Shown here piece after piece: positions 18,756-27,449 of a DNA stretch of 64,000 nt (positions are counted from its first letter, which is position 1; each line of letters opens with the position of its first letter). A program made the position numbers and the translations under genes. This DNA comes from Acinetobacter proteolyticus (lineage in GTDB: Bacteria > Pseudomonadota > Gammaproteobacteria > Pseudomonadales > Moraxellaceae), in NCBI RefSeq assembly GCF_000367945.1, contig NZ_KB849179.1, positions 1,803,134 to 1,867,133 of the forward strand. Direction: 5' to 3'. The notes under the pieces were generated by a model. The model saw only the letters and a program-made list of their open reading frames with translations, searched no databases and had not been told where the DNA came from.

Positions 18756-20228
18756 ATGACAGGATTCAAACCACACTGGATACTCTCCTCACTGATGGGA
18801 AGCCTGCTGCTTGCAGGCTGCTCATTGGCACCTGAATATCAGCCTGCCAACCTGGTTATTCCACTGCAATTCAAGGAAGCGGATGCCAAACTGGATAATC
18901 CCAACTGGACCATCGCACAACCTGCCGATGCGCAGTCTCGCGGTGAATGGTGGCGGGTTTTTAATGATCCGCAACTGAATGATCTGGAACAGCAGGCCAT
19001 TGCGGGTAACCAAAATCTAAAGGCGGTAGCAGCCAATATTCAGGCCTCAAGAGCTTTAAGGTCTGCTGCACAAGCTGAACGTTTACCCAGTATTGGTGCA
19101 GGTTTTGGGCCAACCCGTCAGAAGCCCTCACCCGCTTCTTTAGGACTTGATTCGGATGCATCCACATCTGCACGTACCTTATGGCGGGCACAAGCCAATG
19201 CCTCTTATGAACTGGACCTATTTGGACGGATTGCTAGCAGTGTCAATGCAGCAACCGCAGATGTGCAGCAACAGGAAGCACTTTATCATTCTGCACTGTT
19301 AGCACTGCAAGCAGATGTGGCACAGGCATACTTTCTGATTCGTCAATTCGATGCTGAACAAGCCATCTATACGCAAAACATCAAGTTACTGACAGAGAAT
19401 CAAAATTTGATTCAAGCACGTTATCGCAATGGTCTCGTCAGTGATCTGGATGTTTCTCGTGCGCAAACGGAACTCTCGACTGCCCAAAGTACTGCACTCA
19501 GCATTACACGGAATCGCGCCAGTACCGAACATGCATTGGCAGTATTACTCGGTAAAGCGCCTGCCGAATTTAGCTTAGCGATTCAACCCTTGTCTGCTAC
19601 TGCGATTCGTCTACCTGCGGGTTTACCTTCGAGCTTGCTTGAACGTCGTCCCGATATCGCTGCTGCAGAACGCGCAATGGCCGCCGATAATGCACGCATT
19701 GGTATTGCCCGTGCTGCCTTTTTTCCCAAACTTGATCTCACAGGTGCGCTGGGTTATGAATCAGCAAGTTTAGGAGATTTAGGTAAATGGTCGAGTCGAA
19801 CTTTTTTACTCGGCCCTGTCGCGGGCACAATTTTGTCTTTACCGTTATTTGATGGCGGGCAACGCAAGGCGGGCGTTGCTCAGGCACGTGCAGGCTATGA
19901 GCAGAGTGTCGCCAATTATCGGCAGACTGTGCTGAATGCGTTCCGTGAAGTTGAAAATGGTTTGTCCGATCAGCGTATTCTGGATCAGCAAATTCAGGCA
20001 CAAGGTCAAGCACTTGCATCATCCCGACATGCCAATCAGCTTTCACATTTGCGTTATCGTGAAGGCAGCATTAGTTATCTGGATGTGATTGACTCTGATC
20101 GGAGCATTTTGCAGCAAGAGCAATTGGCTGCTCAGCTTCATGGCAGTCGAATGATTGCCAGTGTAGATCTTATTCGGGCTTTAGGTGGTGGTTGGCATAC
20201 TGGCCAAGTGGAGTTGGTACGGCAATAA
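18756..20228 (+). CDS. adeH: Outer-membrane efflux factor AdeH (NodT family)
   Basis: 490 residues from ATG 18756, which has AAGGAGCAGAAT in front and gives a lipoprotein signal (LMGSLLLAGCSLAPEY, lipobox Cys). Two OEP (PF02321) repeats cover ~60-270 and ~290-480, including ASYELDLFGRIASSVNAA and the second-half LPAGLPSSLLERRPDIAAAER motif conserved in this family. It forms the trimeric outer-membrane channel for AdeFG. An earlier ATG at 18711 overlaps adeG but would bury the lipoprotein signal. It is the last gene of the operon; no strong terminator is seen downstream. Confidence 0.9.
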   Translation: MTGFKPHWILSSLMGSLLLAGCSLAPEYQPANLVIPLQFKEADAKLDNPNWTIAQPADAQSRGEWWRVFNDPQLNDLEQQAIAGNQNLKAVAANIQASRALRSAAQAERLPSIGAGFGPTRQKPSPASLGLDSDASTSARTLWRAQANASYELDLFGRIASSVNAATADVQQQEALYHSALLALQADVAQAYFLIRQFDAEQAIYTQNIKLLTENQNLIQARYRNGLVSDLDVSRAQTELSTAQSTALSITRNRASTEHALAVLLGKAPAEFSLAIQPLSATAIRLPAGLPSSLLERRPDIAAAERAMAADNARIGIARAAFFPKLDLTGALGYESASLGDLGKWSSRTFLLGPVAGTILSLPLFDGGQRKAGVAQARAGYEQSVANYRQTVLNAFREVENGLSDQRILDQQIQAQGQALASSRHANQLSHLRYREGSISYLDVIDSDRSILQQEQLAAQLHGSRMIASVDLIRALGGGWHTGQVELVRQ

Positions 20229-20337
20229 AGCTTAAATTGGGAAAATATACAAGGATGTAGATTTTCTCGGTTATATTGGGCAAGTTAAATTTTATCTCAA
20301 CCTTCCTCAATCCGCATCTACTCAACAAAATGATCTG

Positions 20338-20877
20338 TTAGAAATATTTGAATGGATACAAAGCATATAAATCTTTAGATATCATACTCATTGTTTGCGT
20401 AAATTTTTCTTGTTGATCTTTGCTTAAATTTTCATTTTTATCTAGTTCTTGTTCAAGTGCTTGATAGTGAAACGCCATTGTCAAAAAATCTTTAAAGTTG
20501 ATATTCAAACTTAAAAATTGATCAATACTCTGATACTCCCCTTGATTGTGATCATAAAACAATACTGTTGGACTTTCTTCTTGATCTAAGAACCACTTGT
20601 CACCTTGACCGGTGCAACCTATCCCCCACACCTGTTGGGCAATTTTTGGATATTTTTCTTGGAGATGGTGATTCTCTTTTAAAGATTCTTCATATCCCCA
20701 AATGATAATATCGGGAATAATTTCATTGTTTTTAAACTTCTCCAAAAACTCAATATAGTCTTTATCGAGCGTTAAGACATGATTCATTCTTTTTATGATT
20801 TGATTTCTTTTTTCCAAATTTTCTTCAATCGCTTGACCTAAACTCATCGTCAATAGCCTTGCTTCGCCTTTCAACAT
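20338..20877 (-). CDS. SMI1/KNR4 (SUKH) family protein, likely immunity protein
   Basis: 179 residues. The central part fits the SUKH pattern: YIEFLEKFKNNEIIPDIIIWGY, then IGCTGQGDKWFLD, VLFYDHNQGEY and a closing helix NFKDFLTMAFHYQ. SUKH proteins are the most common immunity fold of polymorphic-toxin systems and act in the cytoplasm by binding a toxin domain. Start may be ATG 20877 or ATG 20847 (MSLGQAIEE, with AAGG upstream). It is the last gene of the minus-strand immunity array, followed by the adeH 3' end in convergent orientation. The cognate toxin is not in the window. Confidence 0.65.
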   Translation of the reverse strand: MLKGEARLLTMSLGQAIEENLEKRNQIIKRMNHVLTLDKDYIEFLEKFKNNEIIPDIIIWGYEESLKENHHLQEKYPKIAQQVWGIGCTGQGDKWFLDQEESPTVLFYDHNQGEYQSIDQFLSLNINFKDFLTMAFHYQALEQELDKNENLSKDQQEKFTQTMSMISKDLYALYPFKYF

Positions 20878-20891
20878 AGCTTACCAATTTT

Positions 20892-21173
20892 TTAAGCGTT
20901 TAAACTTTTAACAAAACAGTATTCATCACTACCCTCCAACAATTCTGGATGAAAACCAACAAAATAGTCCATCGTATCTGTTAATATTGCATAAAAAATG
21001 GATTCTTGCTCTATCTCTTTAGACAATCCTAAAAGAATATTGTACAAACCATTTTTATCTAAAAAATTATCATCTTTTACTTCTATTAAAAAAATAAAAA
21101 AAAGCGTTATATCTTCGTATTCGTTCAAACTTTTCAAATAACTTTCTATATATTTTTTGATCTTAAAGTTCAT
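20892..21173 (-). CDS. Hypothetical small acidic protein in immunity array
   Basis: 93 residues, not recognised. Predicted mixed helix/strand with FFIFLIEVKDDNF in the middle and an acidic C-terminal half (HPELLEGSDEYCF). Its ATG overlaps the end of the upstream gene by 11 nt, which indicates translational coupling. AT-rich codon use is typical of the whole array. By position it is an immunity protein or a second subunit of one. Confidence 0.55.
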   Translation of the reverse strand: MNFKIKKYIESYLKSLNEYEDITLFFIFLIEVKDDNFLDKNGLYNILLGLSKEIEQESIFYAILTDTMDYFVGFHPELLEGSDEYCFVKSLNA

Positions 21174-21474
21174 TCTTCGGAATCCAATACTCTATATCTT
21201 CACAAGCTCTTTCTAAATCATCCATATCATCTTCTCCTAAACTAGTATCAAATTTGCTAGACAAAATTTTTCTAATACCTGATAGTCTTTCACAAATATT
21301 ATTATCATCTATAAATTTAGTAGTTTCATTTGCATACTCAACATAAGAGTCAGGTAAGGTTTCAGCATAATGGGACCCCATCTTATGCAGTGAAATTAGT
21401 ATATACTCTATCTCTTTTAAGACCTCCACCATTTCATCACCTGAATAAGTTAAGGTTTTATTAACTTCCAACAT
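21163..21474 (-). CDS. Hypothetical small acidic helical protein in immunity array
   Basis: 103 residues from ATG 21474, which sits behind a very good AAAGGAGG site (an earlier ATG at 21507 lacks one). Mostly helical and strongly acidic (DTSLGEDDMDDLERACEDIEYW), resembling nucleic-acid-mimic or basic-toxin-binding immunity proteins. Not assigned to a family. It overlaps the next gene by 11 nt and lies between two other small array genes. Confidence 0.6.
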   Translation of the reverse strand: MLEVNKTLTYSGDEMVEVLKEIEYILISLHKMGSHYAETLPDSYVEYANETTKFIDDNNICERLSGIRKILSSKFDTSLGEDDMDDLERACEDIEYWIPKNEL

Positions 21475-21496
21475 AATACCTCCTTTAAAGAAAGTT

Positions 21497-21805
21497 CTAC
21501 TCTTCATATCGGCAAAAAACCCAACCTTTATATGAAAGCAACTTGCCTATTGGCGTTTCTGACTTTTCTAAAGAAATTTTTTGTTTTAAAAACTGTGGAT
21601 AAGCTGCCATTATTTCTGTAACAGCAATATCAATTATTTCATAATCTTCATCTTTGGGTTCTACATCTAAATAGCCATAAATAAATATAGTTTCATTATT
21701 AAAGTCGAATGCTACTGCTCTTACATTATTTGCAATAGCACCTAGAAAGCTTGTAAACACGACCAACTTTAGGTTATTAGCATTCATTTCAAAAAAATCA
21801 ATCAT
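21497..21805 (-). CDS. Hypothetical immunity-like protein ending in CRYEE
   Basis: 102 residues with a strand-rich core (VRAVAFDFNNETIFIYGYL) and an acidic helix (EDYEIIDIAVTEIMAAYP), a layout I associate with small single-domain immunity-like proteins, though I cannot name the family. ATG 21805 is preceded by AAGG. A degenerate piece of the same 3' end (FCRYEE-stop) recurs at 24972, which shows this gene type was once present twice in the array. Confidence 0.55.
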   Translation of the reverse strand: MIDFFEMNANNLKLVVFTSFLGAIANNVRAVAFDFNNETIFIYGYLDVEPKDEDYEIIDIAVTEIMAAYPQFLKQKISLEKSETPIGKLLSYKGWVFCRYEE

Positions 21806-21839
21806 AAATAAAAACCTTTAAAATTAAAAAACATCATTT

Positions 21840-22442
21840 TCATATATTTTTTATTATTAAATTCTCAATTATTTCTTCGCATGCTTCTTTGATACTACTT
21901 ATATTACTATCCTTCCCTATCATGAGCAGTCTCTCTATTAAATCCTTCCTCTCAAATCTAACCAACAACTCATACAAATAATTAAATGTATAGTAGTCAA
22001 GAAAACATTTACCTCCAGAGTTTTCAACAAAACCAACCAAAATACGATCAACTTCTTTTTTATAAAAATTCACTACTTCTTTAGTTAGTATCGTATTAAC
22101 TATCACTCTTTCCTCATCACTACCATCAACAGAAATATTTAAAATACACTCCATCAAACTTACATTAGAATCATACAATGTAAAACTATCCCTAATAAGG
22201 GTTAAAATAGAACACCTTACATCTTTACTTTTATCATTTAAAAGAGAAAGATAATTATCACAAGTTAATCTATTAGCTAATATTTTAGAATTTCCATAAT
22301 ACTTTCCTATTCTATGCAAAAATATAGAATAACCTTCAGAAAGAATATTATCATCACTATTTAAAATTGCATATTGAAGCTCACTGTATTCACATATATT
22401 TTTATCAATTAAATGCAGAATCCCCTTCTCGTCGACCTCCAC
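21840..22442 (-). CDS. Hypothetical helical-repeat-like protein
   Basis: 200 residues, GTG start with GGAGG six bases upstream. The sequence is almost entirely helical with HEAT-like spacing (LSLLNDKSKDVRCSILTLI; ERVIVNTILTKEV; LLVRFERKDLIERLLMIG). No family recognised. Proteins of this kind in toxin arrays usually bind a toxin or shield its target. It sits between two other array genes, separated from the frameshifted gene upstream by about 90 AT-rich bases. Confidence 0.55.
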   Translation of the reverse strand: MEVDEKGILHLIDKNICEYSELQYAILNSDDNILSEGYSIFLHRIGKYYGNSKILANRLTCDNYLSLLNDKSKDVRCSILTLIRDSFTLYDSNVSLMECILNISVDGSDEERVIVNTILTKEVVNFYKKEVDRILVGFVENSGGKCFLDYYTFNYLYELLVRFERKDLIERLLMIGKDSNISSIKEACEEIIENLIIKNI

Positions 22443-22528
22443 TACAACCCTCCTTAAAATAAAAAAAGAATTTATTTTTTAATTAACCGACAATTAAATA
22501 GCCGTGTTTATAAAAAATTGTATAAAAA

Positions 22529-23163
22529 TCAACTTAAACTTTTAACCACCATCACCTCATTTCGATCGACCATCAAATACTTTGCATAAAAATCAATCCC
22601 TAGCACCTTTCCTGTTCCATTCAAATATTCCTTTTTAATTAGAAAATCATCAACCCTTTTAACTAGGTTACAATTATCCAAGAAATTCTCAGGGAAATTA
22701 AGATATATATTTCCGTAATAATTATTTACAAAATCCAAAGGAAAAACATATTTAACCTTATCACCAACCATTTTATCTGAAAAAAACAAAAACCAGAAAA
22801 ACCACTTCTGAATAAATTTAGGTTTTCATCAAAAAAATCTTTATACTTTGAAACATCATAATAATAAAGACTCTTATCAATATAAAACTTTTCACTGTAA
22901 AATTTACTTTTATTGTAATTCAAAAATTTATTTTGACCAAAAGCACCTTTAAAATCCAAAATTTTTTCCAAAAAATCAAAATCACTAATTTTTACAGAAT
23001 AATTAACTAAAAAATTTTCTTTCAAAAAATATTCATTAATTTCTAAATCAAAAAAATTAAACAAATCATCCTTCTCACCAATAATAATAACTCCAGAGTT
23101 ACTTCTAAAATTATCGGGTATATCGATAAAATCTGGAACAGTATCAAAATAAAATTTTAGCAT
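22529..23163 (-). pseudogene. Immunity-like gene broken by one frameshift
   Basis: Two overlapping reading frames form one continuous protein of about 211 residues if a one-base shift is made at the T-run near 22780 (minus strand GGTTTTTGTTTTTTCAG). The first frame (145 aa) ends in nonsense after FSGF; the second resumes as FFSDKMVGDKVKYVFPLDFV. The product has alternating charged and aromatic strands and is not assigned to a family. The break is in a homopolymer, so real inactivation, slippage or a sequencing error are all possible. Confidence 0.6.
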
Positions 23164-23400
23164 TCACATTCATATCAAAAATTAATCCAAAACTATAAAG
23201 TTATTTATTTTTAAAAATACTCCAAGCCAGTTTATCAAATTTAAGTTACAGCTCCTCATCACTTACCATTAAACTACAAAAAGCTAATTATTCAAAAAAT
23301 TCACTGATTAAAAATTTATAACTAACACTTTTTATCCCACCAATCCAGTAATGTTTCACCATCAAAATCTTCATAATTTTTTATAAATATTAGTAAAAGC

Positions 23401-23793
23401 CTAGTTATTACCTGATATTTCACTGAATTTTACAAAAAAACTATTTATTCTTTGGATACCTTGAGTTGAGGAAACAGTAATAGCCATATTATTCCCACTC
23501 AAACAATCTATAGTTCCTTCTAAATAGTCTAAAAGTTCATTCTTAAAATCTTCATAATCCTCAAGAGTTAAATTCGCCTCATAAATATGTATATTAAAAT
23601 TCCCACCTCGATGTATAACCTTTACGGGTTCTTCGCTATTAAAAAATTTAAAATATCACCTTTTGCTAAATTTAGAGCTAAGCTGGGGCAGATAGTAGCT
23701 TATAAGTGTTTACATCTATATCTTCTACAAGAACTTCCTCTGCTTTAGTATTACCAGAGCTAGTTTTTCCTGCATAAATATTTAATAATTTCA
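23401..23793 (-). pseudogene. DUF4265-like gene with two frameshifts
   Basis: From TTG 23793 (GAGGGA in front) the frame reads MKLLNIYAGKTSSGNTKAEE, then YKLLSAPA. A one-base shift near a CCCC run (about 23690) gives LALNLAKGDILNF. A second shift at a T6 run (about 23640) gives FNSEEPVKVIHRGGNFNIHI and continues to a TAG at 23401. The conserved order (valine-rich strand, AxxLAxGD, then RxGG) resembles DUF4265 proteins, small cytoplasmic proteins that occur in immunity arrays. No intact frame remains. Confidence 0.6.
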
Positions 23794-24019
23794 AGCTATC
23801 CCTCACTTATCAAACACTTCCAAGCACATAATAAAAACCCAACAAATATTTACACCACCTAATCAACATTAGAATTTAAAGCTATACCCCTCTTAAAAAA
23901 ACCTTATTTATGTTTCATAAAAAGTATAATTTTCAGAAAACAACCCGAATAAAAGACTTAACTTTAAAAATAAAAAATAATTAACTTGCATTATATTTTT
24001 TTACTCCACCAATTCACTT
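23794..24019. other. AT-rich spacer in immunity array
   Basis: No frame or recognisable remnant on either strand; very low G+C. Confidence 0.4.
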
Positions 24020-24457
24020 TTAATTTAGCTCTAAAATTTTCTTATATATCACCTCTGTATGCGTATCAACTGAAATTAATTTAAATGTATATTGTTTTGC
24101 TATAATTACAATTTGATAATCATGACTGTTAACAACAAAGCACCTATAATCTTTAATATTAACTTTAGAATATTCCCATTTCTCTCTTTTCTTTAAGTAT
24201 TTTCTTATCACTTTAGAATCTAAAACCTCATATATAGATGACCTATACTCGGGCTCATCTATTAGGTAACTTCTAATTTTACTTTCAATTTTGACACTTA
24301 AAACATCATTAAAAAAAATCACTCCGAGTTTATTTTTTATCAGCTCAGCATTATCATCCCAGCATGTAAAATAGGTAATTAAATCACCCCGATAATGTTG
24401 AGTAAAAACATGACATTGGGGATCTTGCCAAAAGGGAATTTCTATTTCAACAATCAT
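24020..24457 (-). CDS. Hypothetical immunity-like protein
   Basis: 145 residues, not recognised. It begins MIVEIEIPFWQDPQC and ends with a strand pair (YQIVIIAKQYTFKLISVDTHTEV). Acidic and basic patches alternate and there is no signal peptide or membrane segment. The ATG lacks a strong ribosome site. It is AT-rich like the rest of the array. Position among immunity genes is the only functional hint. Confidence 0.5.
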   Translation of the reverse strand: MIVEIEIPFWQDPQCHVFTQHYRGDLITYFTCWDDNAELIKNKLGVIFFNDVLSVKIESKIRSYLIDEPEYRSSIYEVLDSKVIRKYLKKREKWEYSKVNIKDYRCFVVNSHDYQIVIIAKQYTFKLISVDTHTEVIYKKILELN

Positions 24458-24530
24458 CGGATTCTATTCACCATAAAAATATACTAAACAATAAAGCTAC
24501 TTAAATGGATAGCTATTCATCCCCCCTATT

Positions 24531-24854
24531 TCACCAGCTTGAAAGTTCTCCATCCTCATCTTGTATAGAAATAGTTGTATTATTACGTAACCAGCCAAAA
24601 AAACTAATTAAATCTGAATTTACAGTTTCTCCATGTGATGACACTTCAAAAAAAATATAATTCTCATGAAAGAAGAATCTAACATCATAAACCCAACTAT
24701 TATCTCCACTTTCATCTTTCAAATAAACTACTTTCTTTTCCGTATCAAACACAGAAAAACTTTTTAATTCTTTAAGTTTATCAATTACTTTTAACTTGTT
24801 TTTCTCAAGCCATTCTTTATCATTGAATTTTATAAATAACTCGGCTGACATCAT
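24531..24854 (-). CDS. Hypothetical immunity-like protein
   Basis: 107 residues, unassigned. A helical N-terminus (FNDKEWLEKNKLKVIDKLKEL) leads into beta strands (KKVVYLKDESGDNSWVYDVRF; YIFFEVSSHGE) and an acidic Trp-ended tail (GELSSW). Size and shape fit immunity proteins. The start ATGATG overlaps the stop of a 43-codon open stretch upstream; GAGATTAA may serve as ribosome site. Confidence 0.5.
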   Translation of the reverse strand: MMSAELFIKFNDKEWLEKNKLKVIDKLKELKSFSVFDTEKKVVYLKDESGDNSWVYDVRFFFHENYIFFEVSSHGETVNSDLISFFGWLRNNTTISIQDEDGELSSW

Positions 24855-24971
24855 TTAATCTCTGTGATTACGACCTGAAACTTGATAAAAATCTTTGTAC
24901 TTTTTACATCCATATCTGCTGTTTCAGTTTGTTCTAGCTTCATAAAAAACTTAACCATACCTAGACTAGCT

Positions 24972-24996
24972 CTACTCTTCATATCGACAGAAAATA
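24972..24996 (-). pseudogene. Fragment of a second CRYEE-type immunity gene
   Basis: The minus strand reads TTCTGTCGATATGAAGAGTAG, i.e. FCRYEE-stop, matching the 3' end of the gene at 21497 with about three mismatches over 25 bases. No related sequence extends upstream, so only the tail remains. The rest of 24855-25028 holds a 43-codon open frame (MKSRASLGMVKFF...) that I cannot support as a gene. Confidence 0.45.
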
Positions 24997-25028
24997 CAAC
25001 ACGTCAATTAATCAACATCAACCAATTA

Positions 25029-25486
25029 TTAGTCATTAACAATACTCCCATAAAAGAATGTTTCTTCGTAAGAAAAAATAACCTCACTTTTATTAACTAA
25101 ATAGGCAATACAATTTTCATCACTAGGGTAAAAAAAATCACTCCATGATTTTAAAAATATATATGATGGAACAATTGCACAATTACACCTCCCCCAAAAG
25201 AATATTAAATATGAAACCCCTTTTAGCTTTTCTTCGAAAAAACTTAAAACCTCATTCTCATCATCAAAATCAAGTTCTTTTTTTCTTTTAAGAAAAAAGA
25301 ATCTCTCCCAATATCCATTAGATTATTAAAAGGAAATAATGAATCCCAAAGTTTTTTTGATTCTTCACTCATTATAAAAAAAATTTCTTTCTTTTCTTTA
25401 TCTGATAAAGAGCAATCATCAGAGTTAAAACGCCATACTATTGGATATAGGTTTTCATCAAAAATTATTGAATTTTTACTTGCCAT
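25029..25486 (-). pseudogene. Immunity-like gene broken by one frameshift
   Basis: An 80-residue frame starting MASKNSIIFDENLYPIVWRF runs into nonsense after FFLKEKK. Shifting one base in the A-run at about 25275 continues as KELDFDDENEVLSFFEEKL, then FFWGRCNCAIVPSYIFLKSW, SDFFYPSDENCIAYLVNK and SYEETFFYGSIVND-stop, giving about 152 residues. The restored protein is coherent and compact, with Trp- and Tyr-rich strands typical of small immunity proteins (possibly DUF2947-like, low confidence). The single break lies in a homopolymer. Confidence 0.6.
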
Positions 25487-25495
25487 AAAATTAAA

Positions 25496-25864
25496 CTATT
25501 TAAATGAATATCCCTTTGCATGCACTTCAAAACAATGATCATATGTCCACAAAAGATATATATTTAATCCACTACTATCACTATTAGACTGATCAAAATT
25601 AGAACCAGAAACATTTGAAAATTTTCTTTCAAAATCATCATATTGAATCAAATTAAAACTATTTACATTATTAAACCTTATTAAAAAAGGTTCTGACATT
25701 CTAAAACTACTCCCATCTTCATTTTTTTTAACCATACTAAAGTTAATATTAATCTCTAGACTATTTCCATTCACATCAAAAACAAAGTTATTTAACCAAA
25801 AATCTGTTCTTGAACATAAAATTCCAAATTTTGTTTGTATGGGTAAGAATGTTAATTCGGACAT
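25496..25864 (-). CDS. Probable immunity protein of a lost Rhs toxin
   Basis: 122 residues, unassigned family: strand-rich with ITFS-like repeats (LEININFSMVKKNEDG) and a Trp/His-containing end (YLLWTYDHCFEVHAKGYSF). Its ATG lies 13 nt inside the end of a remnant toxin tail in another frame, the same overlapping layout as the intact toxin-immunity pairs upstream. This makes it the likely cognate immunity of that vanished toxin. The frameshifted gene follows 9 nt downstream. Confidence 0.6.
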   Translation of the reverse strand: MSELTFLPIQTKFGILCSRTDFWLNNFVFDVNGNSLEININFSMVKKNEDGSSFRMSEPFLIRFNNVNSFNLIQYDDFERKFSNVSGSNFDQSNSDSSGLNIYLLWTYDHCFEVHAKGYSFK

Positions 25865-25953
25865 ATAGATTTACCTGGGTCTGTTGTTGAAAGCCTACGT
25901 AAAGTTGCTTCTTTTTGTATCTCTTCGGGAGTTGCCCACCTTACACTCGGCCT
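25852..25953 (-). pseudogene. Remnant C-terminal tail of an Rhs toxin
   Basis: An open stretch of 33 codons ends at TAA 25852: RPSVRWATPEEIQ, then LRRLSTTDPGKS and ICPN. It matches the order of the intact Rhs toxin tail at 28820 (MPITWASAQEVDQ ... MSTKNGGTS): Pro-x-x-Trp-Ala-Ser/Thr, Glu-Val/Ile, then Ser-Thr and Gly-x-Ser. No Rhs core precedes it, so only the last part of a related toxin survives next to its immunity gene. Confidence 0.5.
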
Positions 25954-26000
25954 TCAAAGGTATTTATATTTAAAACTCACGAATTAAAATTAAATAAAAA

Positions 26001-26684
26001 TCAAACATTCAGTTCACCCTTAAAAACATTTAATATCTCTAACATTTCATCTGTATTTTTTTCCAAAAAAGTAATACGGTCTACAACAACTTTTTCAAAG
26101 GAATTTTCAACACAAAAATTTAAATCTTCAACTAGCAAATCTAAAAATACCTTATCACCTAAAAAAAATAAATACAGATTTTCTTTTACATCAAAACCGA
26201 ATAACAATCTTATACATGAAAAAGAATCAACCCCAACATAATTTCCTTTTAGTAATAGCTTACTTTCACTATCATATTTAAAATCAATAATTTCCAGATA
26301 AATTCTTCTATCCTTATTGTGAATTACCTTATAAAAAGTTTCCAAATCACTAAAAGGACCTACATAATGAGACAGATAAACATTTCTACCACCTATATCA
26401 CCTCTCAGATTTAAACTATTTTTCAAGGAAAAACCTTTAAAATCATTTTGCCCGAAGTAACCAATCTTATTCATAATAAGTTTACTTCTATTATAAATAT
26501 TATTTTCAAAGCCAAAACCTACAACACTTAAAGCCCCATATTTTTCAATAATTTCTTGCAACAACAAAAAACAATCTTCATATTTTTCACTATCAGACTT
26601 TATATAAAAGAAATATTTTGACTGAATTTCCTCACCAGAAATGACTTTAAATAAACTTGATTTTTCTATGTTAGATATAATCAT
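26001..26684 (-). CDS. Immunity protein paired with the His-rich Rhs tip
   Basis: 227 residues from ATG 26684, which overlaps the stop of the toxin fragment as ATGA. No family recognised. The N-terminal half has [16 protein letters not shown] and [19 protein letters not shown]; the C-terminal half has [19 protein letters not shown]. No signal or membrane segment, as expected for a cytoplasmic inhibitor. The four-base overlap couples its translation to the toxin. A TTG at 26693 is an unlikely alternative start. Confidence 0.65.
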   Translation of the reverse strand: MIISNIEKSSLFKVISGEEIQSKYFFYIKSDSEKYEDCFLLLQEIIEKYGALSVVGFGFENNIYNRSKLIMNKIGYFGQNDFKGFSLKNSLNLRGDIGGRNVYLSHYVGPFSDLETFYKVIHNKDRRIYLEIIDFKYDSESKLLLKGNYVGVDSFSCIRLLFGFDVKENLYLFFLGDKVFLDLLVEDLNFCVENSFEKVVVDRITFLEKNTDEMLEILNVFKGELNV

Positions 26685-27244
26685 GTTGGGCAACCACCTA
26701 CGTATTTATTAGTATTTCTAGGGTTTCCATTCTCGTATGAAAAATGCTCCCCATTTTTACCATGATAATGTGGTTTTTCAAATGTCTTATCATCATGAAA
26801 CTCATGTCCATCTTTATGAACCCCAATTGTACCAACCTTTTGACCATCTCTATATATTTCTTCAACATGTAAACGCCCCGACTGCTTTAAAGATAAAGCC
26901 GATTGGGTCGAATCTTTATGTATTTGACTTTGATATGTTTGTGACGTTGGTATATTCTGTGAACGCATTGCTTCTCTTCTAGCTGCCCTTGAAGTTGTTA
27001 ATGTTTTATCATTACCTGTCGCATTTCTTCTTGTATATATTTCTTTCGACCCAGATGGAGTTATTACTTCTTTTTGTTCTTTATCTAAACCTAATGGATC
27101 AATCCAACCCACTGGATTCGGCGCGTAAGCATAAACGTTGTTACCACCCAACAACCCAATCGGATCTTTAGAGATAAAACGGCCTATATAAGGCGAATAG
27201 TAATGATGTCGATTGTAGTGGAGACCAGTTTCCTCATCATAATA
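26681..27244 (-). CDS. Orphan Rhs C-terminal tip with His-rich toxin domain
   Basis: The open frame starts after an in-frame TAA at 27245 and has no good start codon. It encodes the end of the Rhs core ([20 protein letters not shown], then KDPIGLLGG, up to DPLGL) and about 134 residues of toxin. The toxin has a basic linker typical of nuclease toxins ([18 protein letters not shown]) and a C-terminal cluster of histidines ([23 protein letters not shown]) suggesting metal-dependent nuclease activity; family uncertain. It lacks its own delivery domain. By recombination with the full rhs upstream it could become the active tip. It overlaps its immunity gene by 4 nt. Confidence 0.65.
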   Translation of the reverse strand, partial: YYDEETGLHYNRHHYYSPYIGRFISKDPIGLLGGNNVYAYAPNPVGWIDPLGLDKEQKEVITPSGSKEIYTRRNATGNDKTLTTSRAARREAMRSQNIPTSQTYQSQIHKDSTQSALSLKQSGRLHVEEIYRDGQKVGTIGVHKDGHEFHDDKTFEKPHYHGKNGEHFSYENGNPRNTNKYVGGCPT

Positions 27245-27245
27245 T
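27148..27245 (-). repeat. Rhs core-junction direct repeat, copy 1
   Basis: The stretch encoding [15 protein letters not shown] and KDPIGLLGG is the most diverged of the three copies. The block around CCCAATCGGATCTTTAGAGA is conserved in all (copy 3 has AGAA). Confidence 0.7.
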
Positions 27246-27341
27246 TACCTTTGCAAGAAAATATTTTGTAATGAGTTCACTATTTTCAAAATATTTAGAT
27301 TGCTCCTTTTGTACTTTGCTACTTCGAGCATAGCTCTCGTC
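27245..27341 (-). pseudogene. Decayed Rhs core upstream of the His-rich tip
   Basis: The bases remain alignable to rhs DNA encoding SKYFENSELIT and FQGQYFDEE, but with a CAA-to-TAA stop at 27245 and a TAG and frameshifts further up. Homology stops close to 27341, just before two AT-rich palindromes (27353-27366 and 27370-27381). Confidence 0.55.
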
Positions 27342-27449
27342 CTGCCCTCCCGAAAAGTATACTTTTTAGGATAATATTATCTAAATCAACATCTCAATAT
27401 AGTTGACTAACCTTGATTACAATAACAAATTATCTACATTCGTCTAAAC

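Noticed and set aside
24882..25100. Plus-strand 72-residue frame in the immunity array
   Set aside because: It lies antisense across a pseudogene tail and a remnant; no ribosome site, no plausible domain.
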